NCBI GenBank assembly: GCA_030272585.1 | Contig: BSYQ01000001.1 | Location: 8,323,001 to 8,387,000 of the forward strand | Direction: 5' to 3' | DNA length: 64,000 bases | DNA from: Bryopsis sp. KO-2023 | Taxonomy: Eukaryota > Chlorophyta > Ulvophyceae > Bryopsidales > Bryopsidaceae | In this document: positions 1-10,961 of the stretch, piece by piece | How the letters are laid out: each line of letters starts with the position of its first letter | How positions within the stretch are numbered: the stretch's first letter is position 1 | Program-made: the position numbers and the translations under genes | Notes under the pieces: model-generated | Told to the model about the DNA's origin: nothing | The model's database searches: none | The model's input: the letters and a program-made list of their open reading frames with translations, nothing else

Positions 1-473
1 GCAGTCCGCAATCGAACAGCTCTAGTGAGTTCTCTTTCATGAAAAAAGACACCTGTGGTTTTAGAGGGGAAAACCACGATATCCATTTTTGAGCAACTGG
101 ACCCATCGTATTATTTTGAAGTCAGTTTCATCGAAAAAGAGCAGTCTTTTCCCTTATTCTAAGCAGATTTCACCGACTTGTGCGAAAAGTAAAACAACAA
201 ACAAGGGAAAATATATTAAAAAACAAGGGACAAGGGAGATAATGGAGAAAAATGGAGAGTTTACCCACAGGACTGGCTTCCTTTAATTGTGTTTTTTTTT
301 AAGGCAGCGATTATCTCCTTGAATGCAGTGTGATGGTCGAGCAAGTGCAGCCGCTCCTCACTCAACTCAGCGGGTGGTCCGAAAAGGTGATGACTGAAGA
401 GGCTGAGCTCATGGGCAAACTCAAAGCAGCTAAAGCACTGTCGGGGATTCCCGAAGAAGACTTTGACGTGTAG
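1..473 (+). CDS. 3' end of coiled-coil protein gene, copy A (partial, runs in from the left)
   Basis: This is the tail of the same gene that is complete at 16923-17944. An exon end lies at 1-24, a GT donor at 25, and the last exon is 308-473, ending in TAG. The terminal exon encodes a charged helical tail with the same ending as copy B (GIPEEDFDV) and only small differences upstream. The function is not recognised; the Glu/Lys/Leu-rich spacing suggests a coiled coil. The rest of copy A lies to the left of the window, so whether it is a complete second gene cannot be judged here. Confidence 0.75.
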
Positions 474-1516
474 AGGTGAAAAAAAAACCAAAAAAAAAAA
501 AAAATCAGAGCGGAGAGAAAGAGAGAAAGAGAGATAAAATTTTGGCTGGAAAAGGGAAGAAAAAAAGACCTCATTCATAAGAAAAAAACAAAAACAAAAC
601 ACGCTTCATGTATGATAGTTTGCTTTCTTTCATACCTATATGGACTGTCAAGAAAGAAAGTTTAAAAAAAAAAAAGTCTTGTATCTGACGTATGGTAGTT
701 TGATTTTCTACGCATCTATTACATCATTTTAGGTTCAATAGCATATTGGCAAATTAGCGGCCGTGAGGGTTTGAATTTTTGGAGGGGAAAAAAAAAGAAA
801 TGGCAGAATTCCCTTCTGGTGGGTGTGCCCGTGATTGTTTTGCAGGAAAATGGGAAAAAAAATTGGATTGAAGAAAAAAATTTACGTCCAAATTACACAT
901 ACTATCAAAAAATAGCATGTATGAACCCGCACCCCGCCCCCCCTCTTCTCACTATGATTTGCCACGATTCTTGCGACTTGAGCTATCGCTCACTGCACAA
1001 TCAATCAAAATTATATCATTATCATATCTTATCATTTCTAATTTTCCCCTGTTCTAAATATATCCGGGTTTGGTGGGGGAAAGCATGGCACATTTTTAAT
1101 TGGCTTTGGAGATCATCAATCTTGCCATATGCACATTTGCATGCGAAATGGCAAGTCTAGCTTGGGGAAAATGGTTGCATATCACCTTTTTGACTTCCCT
1201 CACAAAACCCAAGTGTTTTGATGTTTCTGAGAAAATCAGCAAATTGGCATGACAGAGTTGTGTTGCCGACTCGCTGATTGATTTTTTGAGGTAGGGAGGG
1301 TTTTGCTTCGTTTTGTTTTGTTTCGTTTTGTTTCGTTTTCTAGTTCTGCATGGGATGTACGTTTGGGAGGCACGGGTGGCTGGGAAAGGGGGGAGGGGGA
1401 TGAACAATAAAATTGGGTGGTTTGTAGGGTTGGTGGGACGGTGGCATGACGGTGTAAGTTTCTGTGTGGATGTGGTCGTGTTCCCTTGGATGAAACTGAG
1501 TTGTGTTTTGTTGATT
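1..1516 (+). repeat. Segmental duplication, copy A
   Basis: Bases 1-1516 match 17480-18980 in direct orientation along almost their whole length, with scattered substitutions and small indels in homopolymers. The match covers the last intron and exon of the coiled-coil gene plus about 1 kb downstream. It stops abruptly after the shared TTGTTGATT at 1508-1516; beyond it the two loci are unrelated. The left limit is outside the window. Confidence 0.95.
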
Positions 1517-2443
1517 GTACAGTTTTTTGCAACGAGTGTCAGTGTGCACGTTGTATACGATGGGAGGACGAAGAAATTCCGCTTTCGCCAAAGAAGTGAG
1601 TAGATAGTTATATAACCATATCCCAGCTAGCTTGAGATGGGGCTGCTCTGTTTGGCCGCCTCGTCGGAACTTGTTTCCGTCTTGAAAGGGGATGGAGGGA
1701 TTGGGGGTTTCCCCAAAATTCAGCAGCAAGTAACAAGCATGCGGCTGTGTGGGTGATCTCTCCGTGCTATGCCAAGGTACGGATCGATCGACACCCTGCA
1801 TGGTGCGAATCAAGGAAGACATAAGAAGGCTTCTAGTGTACAAGGATATCTTCACGGGTGAGCGAAATGTCCGAACGGAGACTTATCCCAGTATAAACTC
1901 GTTCGATTTAATTCAACAGTCCGTCCATTTGGATTTGGCTTTTCTATAGTAGAATAAAAAAATTAAGAAATCTATATTAAGATAATTGAAATTATTCAAA
2001 AAAAATTCCTAGTATAAGAGTTTTAAAAACTATCAGGCTAATTAAAAAAACTATTCATATAATTTAAGAAAACATTCTCTGCGCAACATGTCCACCCTAG
2101 ATTTATGGGCATGTAACATGCATGTTTGGCAGGTTCAACAAAAAACGACTTGTCAAACGACGCAGACCCTCCACGCATCCAATCTGAAGACATCTTGGCA
2201 TGTGCTTTAGCCCCCATAATACACCCAATCTTTCTGTGTTTTGGTGCAGGGGATGCGAGGGTAAATGAGCTGACGGGACTTCAGTGGGCATAGAATTCTC
2301 AATCAATCCCTGGAATATGATTTCCATGACCTTGATTCTTTCTCATCTCTTACCTCAAAAGAACTACCAAGCTTGTGTTATTTCCCCCACAGGGAAGGAA
2401 ATGTATTTTTCTACTTGCCTGATCGATGTAGTGTATTCTTCAG
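1517..2443. other. Intergenic stretch, no supported gene
   Basis: Between the duplication end and the first recognisable channel exon there is no conserved protein. A short open stretch at about 1797-1857 ends at a usable GT donor and could be an upstream exon of the channel, but nothing in its translation confirms this. 1940-2090 is AT-rich. Confidence 0.4.
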
Positions 2444-3607
2444 GAGCATGAAAGCGGCGAGGCGATACATCCCATGAGCGCGCTGCGAACGGGATGAGAT
2501 GTCTTGATGTTGGGTCTGATATTGGTGTTGTGCGTGGTTGCACCTTTTCGAATCGGTTTCAATATTCGGTCGAGCACATTCCTGGACGTGTTTGACACGT
2601 CGTGCGACATCTTGTTGACGGTGGACATTGTCCTCAACTTCTTCACAGGCTACGTCGACAAGAACGTCACCCAGCTTGAAATTAGAAAGGTGGGGGGCTT
2701 TTTCTTCTGGATAGGGCGTCACAGCCCGTTTTGTTTGTGTTGTGTATTTTGAAGTTTTTGTAACACATAAATATAGATTTATATTGTACGAATGACGAGC
2801 GTGGGTTTCGTCTCGACTCCTCCAGATAGCACCGAAGTATTGAAAACAAAAATCATAGCTGCTTTGGAAATCCAAAGAGAAGTCTTCCACTTGTGGTCTG
2901 TTGCTCAGGTGGCGCGACAGTATCTAAGATTTTGGTTCTGGGCAGACATTGCTTCTACCCTGCCTGTCACAGGTGAGCCACATGATGAAAGTGGGGATAC
3001 TGCCTGAGAATTAATTCATCCTGACTCTCAAGCTCCTAGGGGTTATTCGGCTGTTTAGAATACTGAAAGTTGCGCGACTGATGAACAGATTCAAGTGGTG
3101 GGTCTTGATTCGCTTCAGCGTCCGATCCATCATCAAGTTTGTGCTCATCATATTGGTGAGGATTCCCACCTGCATCATTGTCAAGATATCTAATGGGTGC
3201 GACAAAGTAACTCGCCTGTCTTACGCTTTCAACAGTAGCAAAGACTTCAGAATTTGCTTTGGGATCGAAATCAAAATCGAACAAACAAACAAACATAACT
3301 ACATGCGCAGATGCCCCCCGGCACCTACCTATTGTACAAAGTACAACAAAGTGTAGTTTTCAAGATTTAGGTTTTTCGAAATTGAAACCCAATGCCTCTT
3401 CTACAGATGGTCGCGCATTGGAACACTTGCCTTTGGTGCTTGATGACGAGATGGGGGCATTCTGAGGACACCTGGGCAGGATTTTACCAAATCAATCTCG
3501 ACGTAATAGCATGGCCGAAGCTCTATCTTATTTGCTTCTATTGGGCCATCACAACGATGACGACCATAGGCTTCGGTGACCTCCGCCCAGTTACAGTTCC
3601 AGAGAAG
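2444..3607 (+). pseudogene. Voltage-gated potassium channel fragment (EAG/CNG-like), S1 to pore
   Basis: Four exons splice in frame: 2444-2689, 2909-2972, 3040-3155 and 3407-3607. They encode, in order, S1 (VLMLGLILVLCVVAPFRIGF), S2 (DILLTVDIVLNFF), S3 (FWFWADIAST), an S4-like basic helix (RLFRILKVARLMNR), S5 and a pore helix with the selectivity filter TTIGFGD. This layout is that of plasma-membrane cation channels of the EAG/CNG group. Where this family has a conserved Trp before S1 (…RTG-W-DVLML), the reading frame has TGA. TGA is used as a stop by other genes here, so recoding is unlikely. No S6 or cyclic-nucleotide-binding domain follows; a repeat block starts about 100 bases after the pore exon. 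It is most likely a decayed fragment, though a sequencing error at the TGA is possible. Confidence 0.8.
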
Positions 3608-3699
3608 GTTTCACTTTGCTAGTGATGTGTACTGGTGAGTTACTGCTGCTGTTGTGGAGGTCGAGCGGTTTCTGGATCAGCCATCTCTGTGATGTCAGC

Positions 3700-4060
3700 T
3701 ATCCTGGTGGTAACCAACACTACGGGAAATGGGTAATACCTATTATGCCTATTTAACACCTGGACAGGTATTAAAACTGGATACCTGGGAGACGCCTGGT
3801 TAATACCTGTGGATACCTGCAGTTTTGATACGTTCGCGGACGATACAGGTGTTAGATCCATACCTGCGGTATTACCCCAGGTACCTGGAAAATGTGACCT
3901 CAATTTGATGCCTGGCGTGTCAGGTATCAACCAGGTGTTATCAACCAGGTGTTATATGAGATATACCTGGGGGATACCTGGGAGATGCCTGGTTATACTT
4001 CTTGGTACCTGAAGTTTTGATACGTTCGCGGACAATACAGGTATTAGATTGAGACCTTAC
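3700..4060. repeat. Tandem repeat of about 191 bp rich in GGTAT/ATACC motifs
   Basis: A 42-base stretch beginning TTTTGATACGTTCGCGGA at about 3823 recurs at about 4014, a period of 191 bases, with about 1.7 copies in all. Within the unit the words ACCTGG, CAGGTAT and GGTATTA recur on both strands, giving many short palindromes. It sits where the channel gene should continue. Confidence 0.8.
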
Positions 4061-4748
4061 TTGTCACTTGATAGCGACTCATCAGACCCAATATATATCA
4101 AGAAAAATAACGATTTTTAAAAATCATGATCTTTACAAGGGCAATTGTTCCCTCATCGACAAGCATCCTCAACCTCCAAGTGCATACAACTTCCCCCATT
4201 CAGGACTTTTTTTCTTGTTTATTAGAAAAACCCATGGCCAGCGATAATTTTTCCAAAAACACCTTCCCATAGATAGATACAGATCAACCACCACTACGAC
4301 CACAGCACACCCTCTCCTTCGCCACCTCCCACTCTGCACGTGAGCAGGTCGGCGATACACACCCTCAGTCAGGGTAGATGGAGCATTATGTCGATGGGTT
4401 GCATTTCGAATCAAGGTCCCCAGTTTCCATCGGCTCTTCGAGTTTGTTACAAGGAGGGGTCCAAAACTTGCAACAAGTAATCGGCATATTAAAGGTGCCA
4501 AAACATTTTGACTTGATTTTTGAAAGGAACTCCTTCGAAAGAAAATTTCGAAAATTACATCTTTTTTGAACTTTTGTTCTGAAAGAAAACCCACAGAAAT
4601 TAGAGGTGTCGGCGGTGGGTCAGATTTCTCAATACACAAGAACTGCACAGTTTCCTTAATTGAGAGGATAATTTGTTCTTGCCAGAAGTCAAACTATGGA
4701 GGGAAAAATCCCATCCCAAGAACCCCACCAAGAAATCAAACACTCACC
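4061..4748. other. Non-coding or unassigned
   Basis: No recognisable gene. A minus-strand open frame at 4169-4648 contains a plausible coding stretch around 4330-4450 and could belong to the candidate gene to its right (its downstream end), but splice joins cannot be fixed. Confidence 0.3.
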
Positions 4749-7206
4749 TGTTGGGCTGGAGGTTTTGGTTACGAAGCAGCCGTTGCTGCAAGATAGATCT
4801 ATTGGTCCTATTGGAGTAACATTTTTCCCCCTGAAAAAGAGATATACTATATCTCTTTTAGTATAAGGCAAGAAAAAAATCCAAAGGGGCCCACCACACC
4901 AGTCCACCCTGGAAATGCCAACCACTCCAGTCTCCTCCTCCCGGCATCTTCATCTCCTAATTGTTTTCCTACAACACTACACTTTAACGCCCACAGAGCA
5001 GTCATAACAACCTCTTTTCCTCCACTCTGAAGTCCACACTCCAGTTCAGAATTGACTTTCTTGTTTTCTTGCTGCTTATGTATGGTCACAGACTGATTCC
5101 CCAAAGTCTGACTATATCTACCACCAATAGCCTGTGGCTTGGTGTTTTCCCGACTGCTGGCTTGTGATTTCTCAGCCTGCGGTTCTCCGTTTAAACAGCT
5201 GATCTCTGCCAAGGGGATGTGCATGGAAAAGCCTTGGGCTTCGAACACATCTTGGCAACGCTCCGTTAATAGATTTCCACGAAGGGTGTCAATGACGAGG
5301 AACAGGGACAGAAGCATAGGCGCAACCAGGGGGGGCCTGGGGGGCCTGGCCCCCCCTAGAAATTTTCTGGCCCCCCCAAGAAAGTCAAGGAAAAAGGGAA
5401 AAAAAAGAAACTTCCTCCTGAACCAACTGTTTCTTACCCTAAAAAAAAAATTGGGCCCCCCCTTCCCTGAAATCCTGGTTGCGCCTATGACCATGGGTGA
5501 AAGAAGCATCCCAAAAATCCTAATCCAACCAACAGGTTTTTTTCTCACTGGCTGTAAAACCTCTGCAAGCACCTACCTGTTTGATGGTTATTTTGATAAG
5601 GAAAAACCCACCCTGAGAACCCACACCCCCCAGTGACCAGAATTCCGATCACGTGTGCAAACCTATCAGGAATCTCAAAAAACCACCCATTCATTGCACC
5701 GCCACTTTGTCCCGGGCAGTGGCTCCTCACAAATTATCTCCACTGAATCAAAAGTAGAAGGAATTAACCTCATCCCAAAAAACAACCCACCCAGCAGCCC
5801 TGTTTCTTGCCTATTTTAGGGCGATTTGGACAACAGAACAGGTGTTGTGCCAGTCTCACAGCCATCCTTTGGCATTCCAATGCCTGCCTGGCTGCGAGCA
5901 GCTAATAACATTTCCCACCCGACCTCCTTCTTCCAAAATTGCCCTTCCCGAGCTGCTGGTTGTTTTGTGAGGTGAGGTTTTTCCCTTTTGCTTTTGATTT
6001 AGTGGAGAAAATTTGTGACGAGCTACTACCCGGGACAAACTGGATGTGGAATGTACGGACGGTTTGCCAAGGTTCTTGATGTGTTTGCACACGTGACCAG
6101 AATTGTGGTGCCTATGTGGGTTTTTCCCATGTCTTAAACAAAACAACGAGCAGTTAAGAGAGCTTGGAGAAGATTTCCAGTCAGAAGAACATATCGATTA
6201 TACTACAAACTTTGAGATGAGTGCCTGGTCGAAAAGCAACTGCACTCACTCCTTTCCTCCTGGGCCCAGCTCATACCTGGGGGGGGTTCAAAACAAATAT
6301 CTATGCATGTTTGCAGCCGCTTCTTCAGGTTTTTGCCCTGGACAAGCGTCCGGTTGGTGTCTTTACAGATCTTCGTTGGCTGGATCTTCCTCCCAGTTGT
6401 TCTCTGATCGCTTCTATGATAGAAGCATCGTGAAACTGATGAGTGCGGTGTATATCCAGGTCGCCTGGCATCGGGTGCATTCACCGACGCTCGAATGACC
6501 GTAGTCTGTTTCGCAAGCTCCACACAGCAACGCACAACCTTCCACTACAAAGAAGGAAAAGAAAAAAACACTGTCACAAAAATCACATTCATACATCAGC
6601 TCCAAACTTGACACAACCAACAATCCAAGGAAATTTTCAGCCAGATTGAAAAAAACAGAAACAAAAGTGCACCTGGTTCTGCAACTACATCCAGACTTCT
6701 CAAGAAGAAACCCTCCCTGGAATGGAAGAGGCATCGAACCTTAAAGAAAAATTGTGGTACCTTTTTTCATCGTGGTCCCCAGTTGCACCATGTGTCCAAC
6801 TTCGTGCAATTCAAAAGAAAACCCCTCCTTATACAGATACCAAAAGTTTTCGCCATTGGAGTCAGGTTAACCGATGAGAAAGGGGTGGTGTTCAAGGAGT
6901 GCTTTTTGGCGAATGTGTTTGCAGAGCCTCCACATGGGAGTTAAGGAACAAGTCCAAAGCCAAGCTGGATTTAAATTTGCCAAACAAGAGGCCCACTGAG
7001 ACAGACGCAGTCCCTAGCCTACAACACAAATGTGCAATGCTAAAATGTTATGGACGCATTTGACCATGCACCAAATGAATGATATCTGACATGTACCCAG
7101 AATGAGCTTGCTGATGTCTTTTGAAGCCATAAACTCACCTGAGGAACGAGCTCGAGAAAGTCTCTGAACCCAATGCCCCCTCCCCACCTCTATCACCACT
7201 GAAACT
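4749..7206 (-). CDS. Candidate multi-exon gene, Cys-rich and membrane segment (uncertain)
   Basis: Several minus-strand pieces look coding. 7142-7206 ends at CAG|GTGAGT. 6430-6535 encodes a Cys-rich motif (LCGACETDYGHSSVGECTRC) running into a hydrophobic segment (WIYTALISFTMLL). This arrangement is seen in protist surface proteins with ephrin-receptor-like Cys repeats before transmembrane helices. About 6270-6420 ends at CAG|GTATGAG. 4960-5314 plus 5510-5572 is a long open exon interrupted by a 175 bp foldback element. 4749-4796 is a short exon bounded by TTGCAG and GTGAGTG. I cannot join them into a single verified frame and do not recognise the family, so this may be one gene, two genes or a decayed one. 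Confidence 0.3.
5315..5489. mobile_element. Foldback MITE, hAT-like ends
   Basis: The ends are perfect 16 bp inverted repeats: CATAGGCGCAACCAGG on the left and its reverse complement on the right. The arms continue as G-rich and C-rich runs (GGGGGGCC… and …GGCCCCCCC), so the element can fold into a long hairpin. CA-N2-GGCG-N-AACCAGG resembles hAT terminal repeats. The octamer AGAAGCAT overlaps the left end (5310-5317) and recurs 12 bases beyond the right end (5502-5509). This looks like an 8 bp hAT target duplication with a short filler. It splits a minus-strand open frame that reads through if the element is ignored. Confidence 0.8.
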
Positions 7207-7439
7207 ATTTTTCTAACGTTGCAAACGTTGTTGTTGTTTGGGGGGGGGGATTACCGCTTGCGTGGTCTGGAGACTGTAACCATGAGGTTGTAGGTACTGT
7301 GACAATAGTGGACCAGTTGCAATTGCATGTTCCTGAGAGTATCAGGTTGGAGTTCTGTGTGTTAGTCTGAAGTTCACTGGTTGGGTCGAGTTAAGTAGGG
7401 ACAAGCCTCTTTCTATAATTGAGGTTTTTCTACTTTTTT

Positions 7440-9250
7440 GCCCGTGGAGAAGTATATCGTTTGATTTTTTGCTGCGCCGGCCAACCTGGTGTTTACTGCC
7501 CCTTGTGGCTGACAACCCCACACCACTCCGCTCACTCTACCACGCTTCAACAATACAACGCCAGAGAGCGTGGAGTTTTACCGTCTCTTGCAAGACACGG
7601 AACTGGTTTCTGCCGATCGAGACACTGTTCGGACACACCCCTTTGGGATTTTGGTTCGACTCACAGCCAAGGCCAAGAACTTCGTCGCAGTTTGGGTGAC
7701 AAGTCTGCTGCTTGGACGGAGGCGGTGAACCAGGCACCGATCCTGTACTCTTTTTTCACCACTCAAGCTAGCCTCGTCGGACTATTGTGAAGGGAAGAAG
7801 TTCCCGAGCACGTTCGACAGATTTTCGACCCCATTATACAGGCACAGGGAAGGACCCTCGACCTCGCCATTGACAGTTGGCGCGTTTTGGAGACCAAGGC
7901 TTTGCACGACCCTGAGATACCAGACGCTTTCGCTTTCGCTTTCTTTTTGGTTTGCGACGCTTTTGGTTGTTTGCGACGCTTTTGCTGGTTTGCGACGCTT
8001 TTGCTGATTTGAAGACACAGATCCACTATGGGCGACTCTCCCTCTTCTACCCCTGCGACAGCCGAGCAGCTTAACGCGCTTATGGGACAACTACAGACCC
8101 TCGTCTCAAACCAAAGTGCTATGCAAGAAGAACAAAAGGAAATTCGGAACGAAATCGCGTCCTTATCGGCGGCCACCACTGTCGATGACCTCACCTCGTT
8201 GACGTCGTCAGTCTATTTTGGACCCGGAGCGGCTTTATGCTTGGTTGTCGAGAAGGCCTTGGCTCAAGGAAAGGGGGACTCGGGGGTAGATTTGGAGACG
8301 GCGATCAGGGGTGCGTCCAGGCTCGCGACAGCGATCCTTTTAAAAGCTAAAGCGTGTTCCTGGAAAAATCCGCTAGTGACAAGCCTTTTGTTAAAGATCA
8401 GTGCGTCTGATAGAGAGCGAGCAGGACTGGATTCCAGCTACCCAAGTGAATGGCTCAACGGGCATCAACTTCTTGAGGTCGTCGACGTTCAAACTCGGGC
8501 TCGTACCCCACCTCGGGAGTCTCAGGCGATGGCTTTGCTGCGTCACATGCTTCCAACGCTCAAGCGTGGTCGTGGGGCGGAAGACTCTTCCTCACCTCGT
8601 AAACGTAAGTTTTGTTATGTCACCTCGTAAACGTAAGTTTTGTTATGTGTTGGGTTTCGTTCCATGGTCACCCGCGATTACACGTTGGGTCTCTCGCGAC
8701 GACCGCGCCTGGCTTCCAGCCTTTCAGACGAAGTGACTCAATTGGTGGACGTCGTTGCGACCGTCGCGCTTAGAGATAACACTTTTGCCTTAAGTCGTCA
8801 GGTTCGACGCCATTTTCTCATTTCTCAACGTCGTTCAACGGTTCCTGGTGATACGATTTTCTTAAACCTTCGCTTGTAGACGTCTTGCAAACACAGGCGG
8901 TTGTTTTCCGTGACCTCTATGACTTGGGGCTGCGACTGAATATCGAGAAGTCTTTGTTGGTGCCTTTCCACCACGCTCGTTTTTTGGGATTTTTTGTGCA
9001 GTCGTTGCCCACTACGAGTTCTTGGTTATCTTATCTCCACCCTCCCCGCGCTACCCCTTGCCCGGCCATTCTCACGCTCGTCTTATCGTCTTTTGCGTTC
9101 CCTGCCTCTCACTTCGAGTGGTGGACTGCTGCTCTCTTGTTTGGAGCGCTTGAATGGTCGTTCGAGCCAGGGGCAAGGCCATGTTACTAAAGTGCATAAT
9201 GGATGTTGATGTTACAGGGGGTAGAAATGGAGCTGGCAGCAGGAGACACT
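7440..9250 (+). mobile_element. DIRS-like retroelement fossil (gag-like and reverse transcriptase parts)
   Basis: A Gag-like open frame occupies 8028-8630, with a predicted N-terminal helix rich in Gln/Glu and a basic C-terminal patch. A reverse-transcriptase piece lies at about 8885-9010. It has the LGLRLNIEKS … FLGF signature that DIRS/Ngaro-type and related retroelements carry after the catalytic motif. Base composition is clearly richer in G+C and CpG than the surrounding DNA, suggesting separate ancestry. No long terminal repeats or tyrosine recombinase were recognised. The copy is broken, with several breaks, and looks moderately old. The last ~70 bases recur at 13446. The exact ends are uncertain. 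Confidence 0.6.
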
Positions 9251-9309
9251 AATTGGAGCGAACGCAAGAAGGAGCTTTAACCTCTCAACGAGAAACGACC
9301 GGATATAAT

Positions 9310-9962
9310 TGGGGATGTGGGTTTGGGGGGTGCGAGGCAGGAAGAAGAGTTGGGGTTAAGTGGGGAGAACTTTGGTTTTCCTGTGGTTGCTCAGAGGTAT
9401 GTTTTTGTACCCAATGATTGAAGAGTTGTCAGTATTATCGATCTGGAAAAGGGCAGACATATAATTGGGGTTGTGGGTTTGGGGGGTGCGAGGCAGGAAG
9501 GAGAGTTGGGGTTAAGTGGGGAGAACTTTGGTTTTCCTGTGGTTGCTCAGAGGTATGTTTTTGTCCCCAATGATTGAAGAGTTGTCAGTATTATCGATCT
9601 GGAAAAGGGCAGACATATAATTGGGGTTGTGGGTTTGGGGGGTGCGAGGCAGGAAGGAGAGTTGTCAGTAGTATTGATCTGGAAAAGGGCAGACATATAA
9701 TTGGGGTTGTGGGTGAAGGAGAGTTGTCAGTATTATCGATCTGGAAAAGGGCAGACACATAATTGGGGATGTGGGTCTTGGGGGTACGAGGCAGGAAGGA
9801 GAGTTGTCAGTATTATCGATCTGGAAAAGGGCAGACACATAATTGGGGACGTGGGTCTTGGGGGTACGAGGCAGAAAGGAGAGTTGTTAGCAATATGGGT
9901 GTGGAACAGGAAACGCAGAAAGGAGAGTTGTTAGCAATATGGGTGTGGAACAGGAAACGTGG
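9310..9962. repeat. Minisatellite, ~79 bp units with 158 bp higher-order form
   Basis: Units begin GAGTTGTCAGTATTATCGATC and contain a GGCAGACAYATAATTGGGG core. Starts at about 9579/9658 and 9720/9799 are 79 bases apart; 9421/9579 is 158, the longer unit carrying an extra segment (TTAAGTGGGGAGAACTTTGG). A 37 bp repeat (GTGTGGAACAGGAAACG…) closes the array at 9897-9960. The array lies directly downstream of the retroelement fossil. Confidence 0.9.
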
Positions 9963-10961
9963 TGGTCCCTTCATATGAAGTGTAAGGTTGTGTAAAGCTT
10001 CTTCCATGTCGATCCAAGACTAACGTCTGAAATGGAAACTTTAAAGAGTGGTGGAACAGAAGCAAACAGGCATCCTTACAATGTGGCAGTCGGAAAAATG
10101 CCGGCTACCTCTAAAAAAACATAATTACAGTTTCATAAGGAAATCAAACGCAGGTCCAACCAGTGTTTGATCAGGGAAACAACTGAGAGATTTTTTTTTT
10201 GAAGGGGTCAAAGCACAAATCAACCCCACATTCTTGATTACTGGCAAAATATTCTAACTGGAAACTTTCCCAACCTTTTTTAAAAGAAACCCCACATACA
10301 ACCCTCTTGAGCAGCCGCCACCGCTCAATCCCTTCCTGCATTTGTTGACTCATAACTCGTCGCTCTTGATTTCTTTTCCGTCCAGAGTTTCATGCATTCA
10401 CAGGAATTCAAATTACAAATAAGAGGGGAAAAAAAGCGCAAAAAACACACACACACACACAATCAAACACATGCAGCGAAAATCACTCTTCTTTGGTTGA
10501 GATTACCAACACAAAAACTCGTTCAATGCCGCCCCTCACCCCTTCCAAATCATTCGCCCAAATCCATGGGGTGGTGTCTCAAAGAAGGACAAAAAGCAAC
10601 AAAAAAAATGAGAGTGACGGCGAATTTTCAAATCATGACGAAGGAAAAGAAAACAAGACTTACATCCAAATGACTGCTTTGGCACCATTTTTCATCCCCG
10701 ACTCGTTCTTGAGTTGGAGTGTGACAGCTTTTCCTGACCACCAACAGCAAGCACCACTCTTCCACTCACATTATAGCACCTTGCTCCATTTTCTTTTTCT
10801 AAAAAAAAGGTCACTCCCCCCCCCTTGCGTCAGATTCTGCAGCGGGCCAGCAACTGTCAACCATTGCGTCACCCACCTGTACACCAAGCCCTGCAACATT
10901 ACTCCACATCGGAAGAAAACGTATATACATATATTTGCTGAAAATTTCTCAAGCAGACGTT
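9963..10961. other. Non-coding, nothing recognised
   Basis: No conserved exon or RNA was seen. It contains a (CA)n run near 10447-10460 and homopolymers. It probably includes the 3' flank of the Erlin gene, which ends at 10962. Confidence 0.5.

Noticed and set aside
1340-1855. 171-codon minus-strand open frame at the duplication edge
   Set aside because: It crosses the duplication breakpoint and is not preserved in copy B, so it cannot be the reason for conservation.
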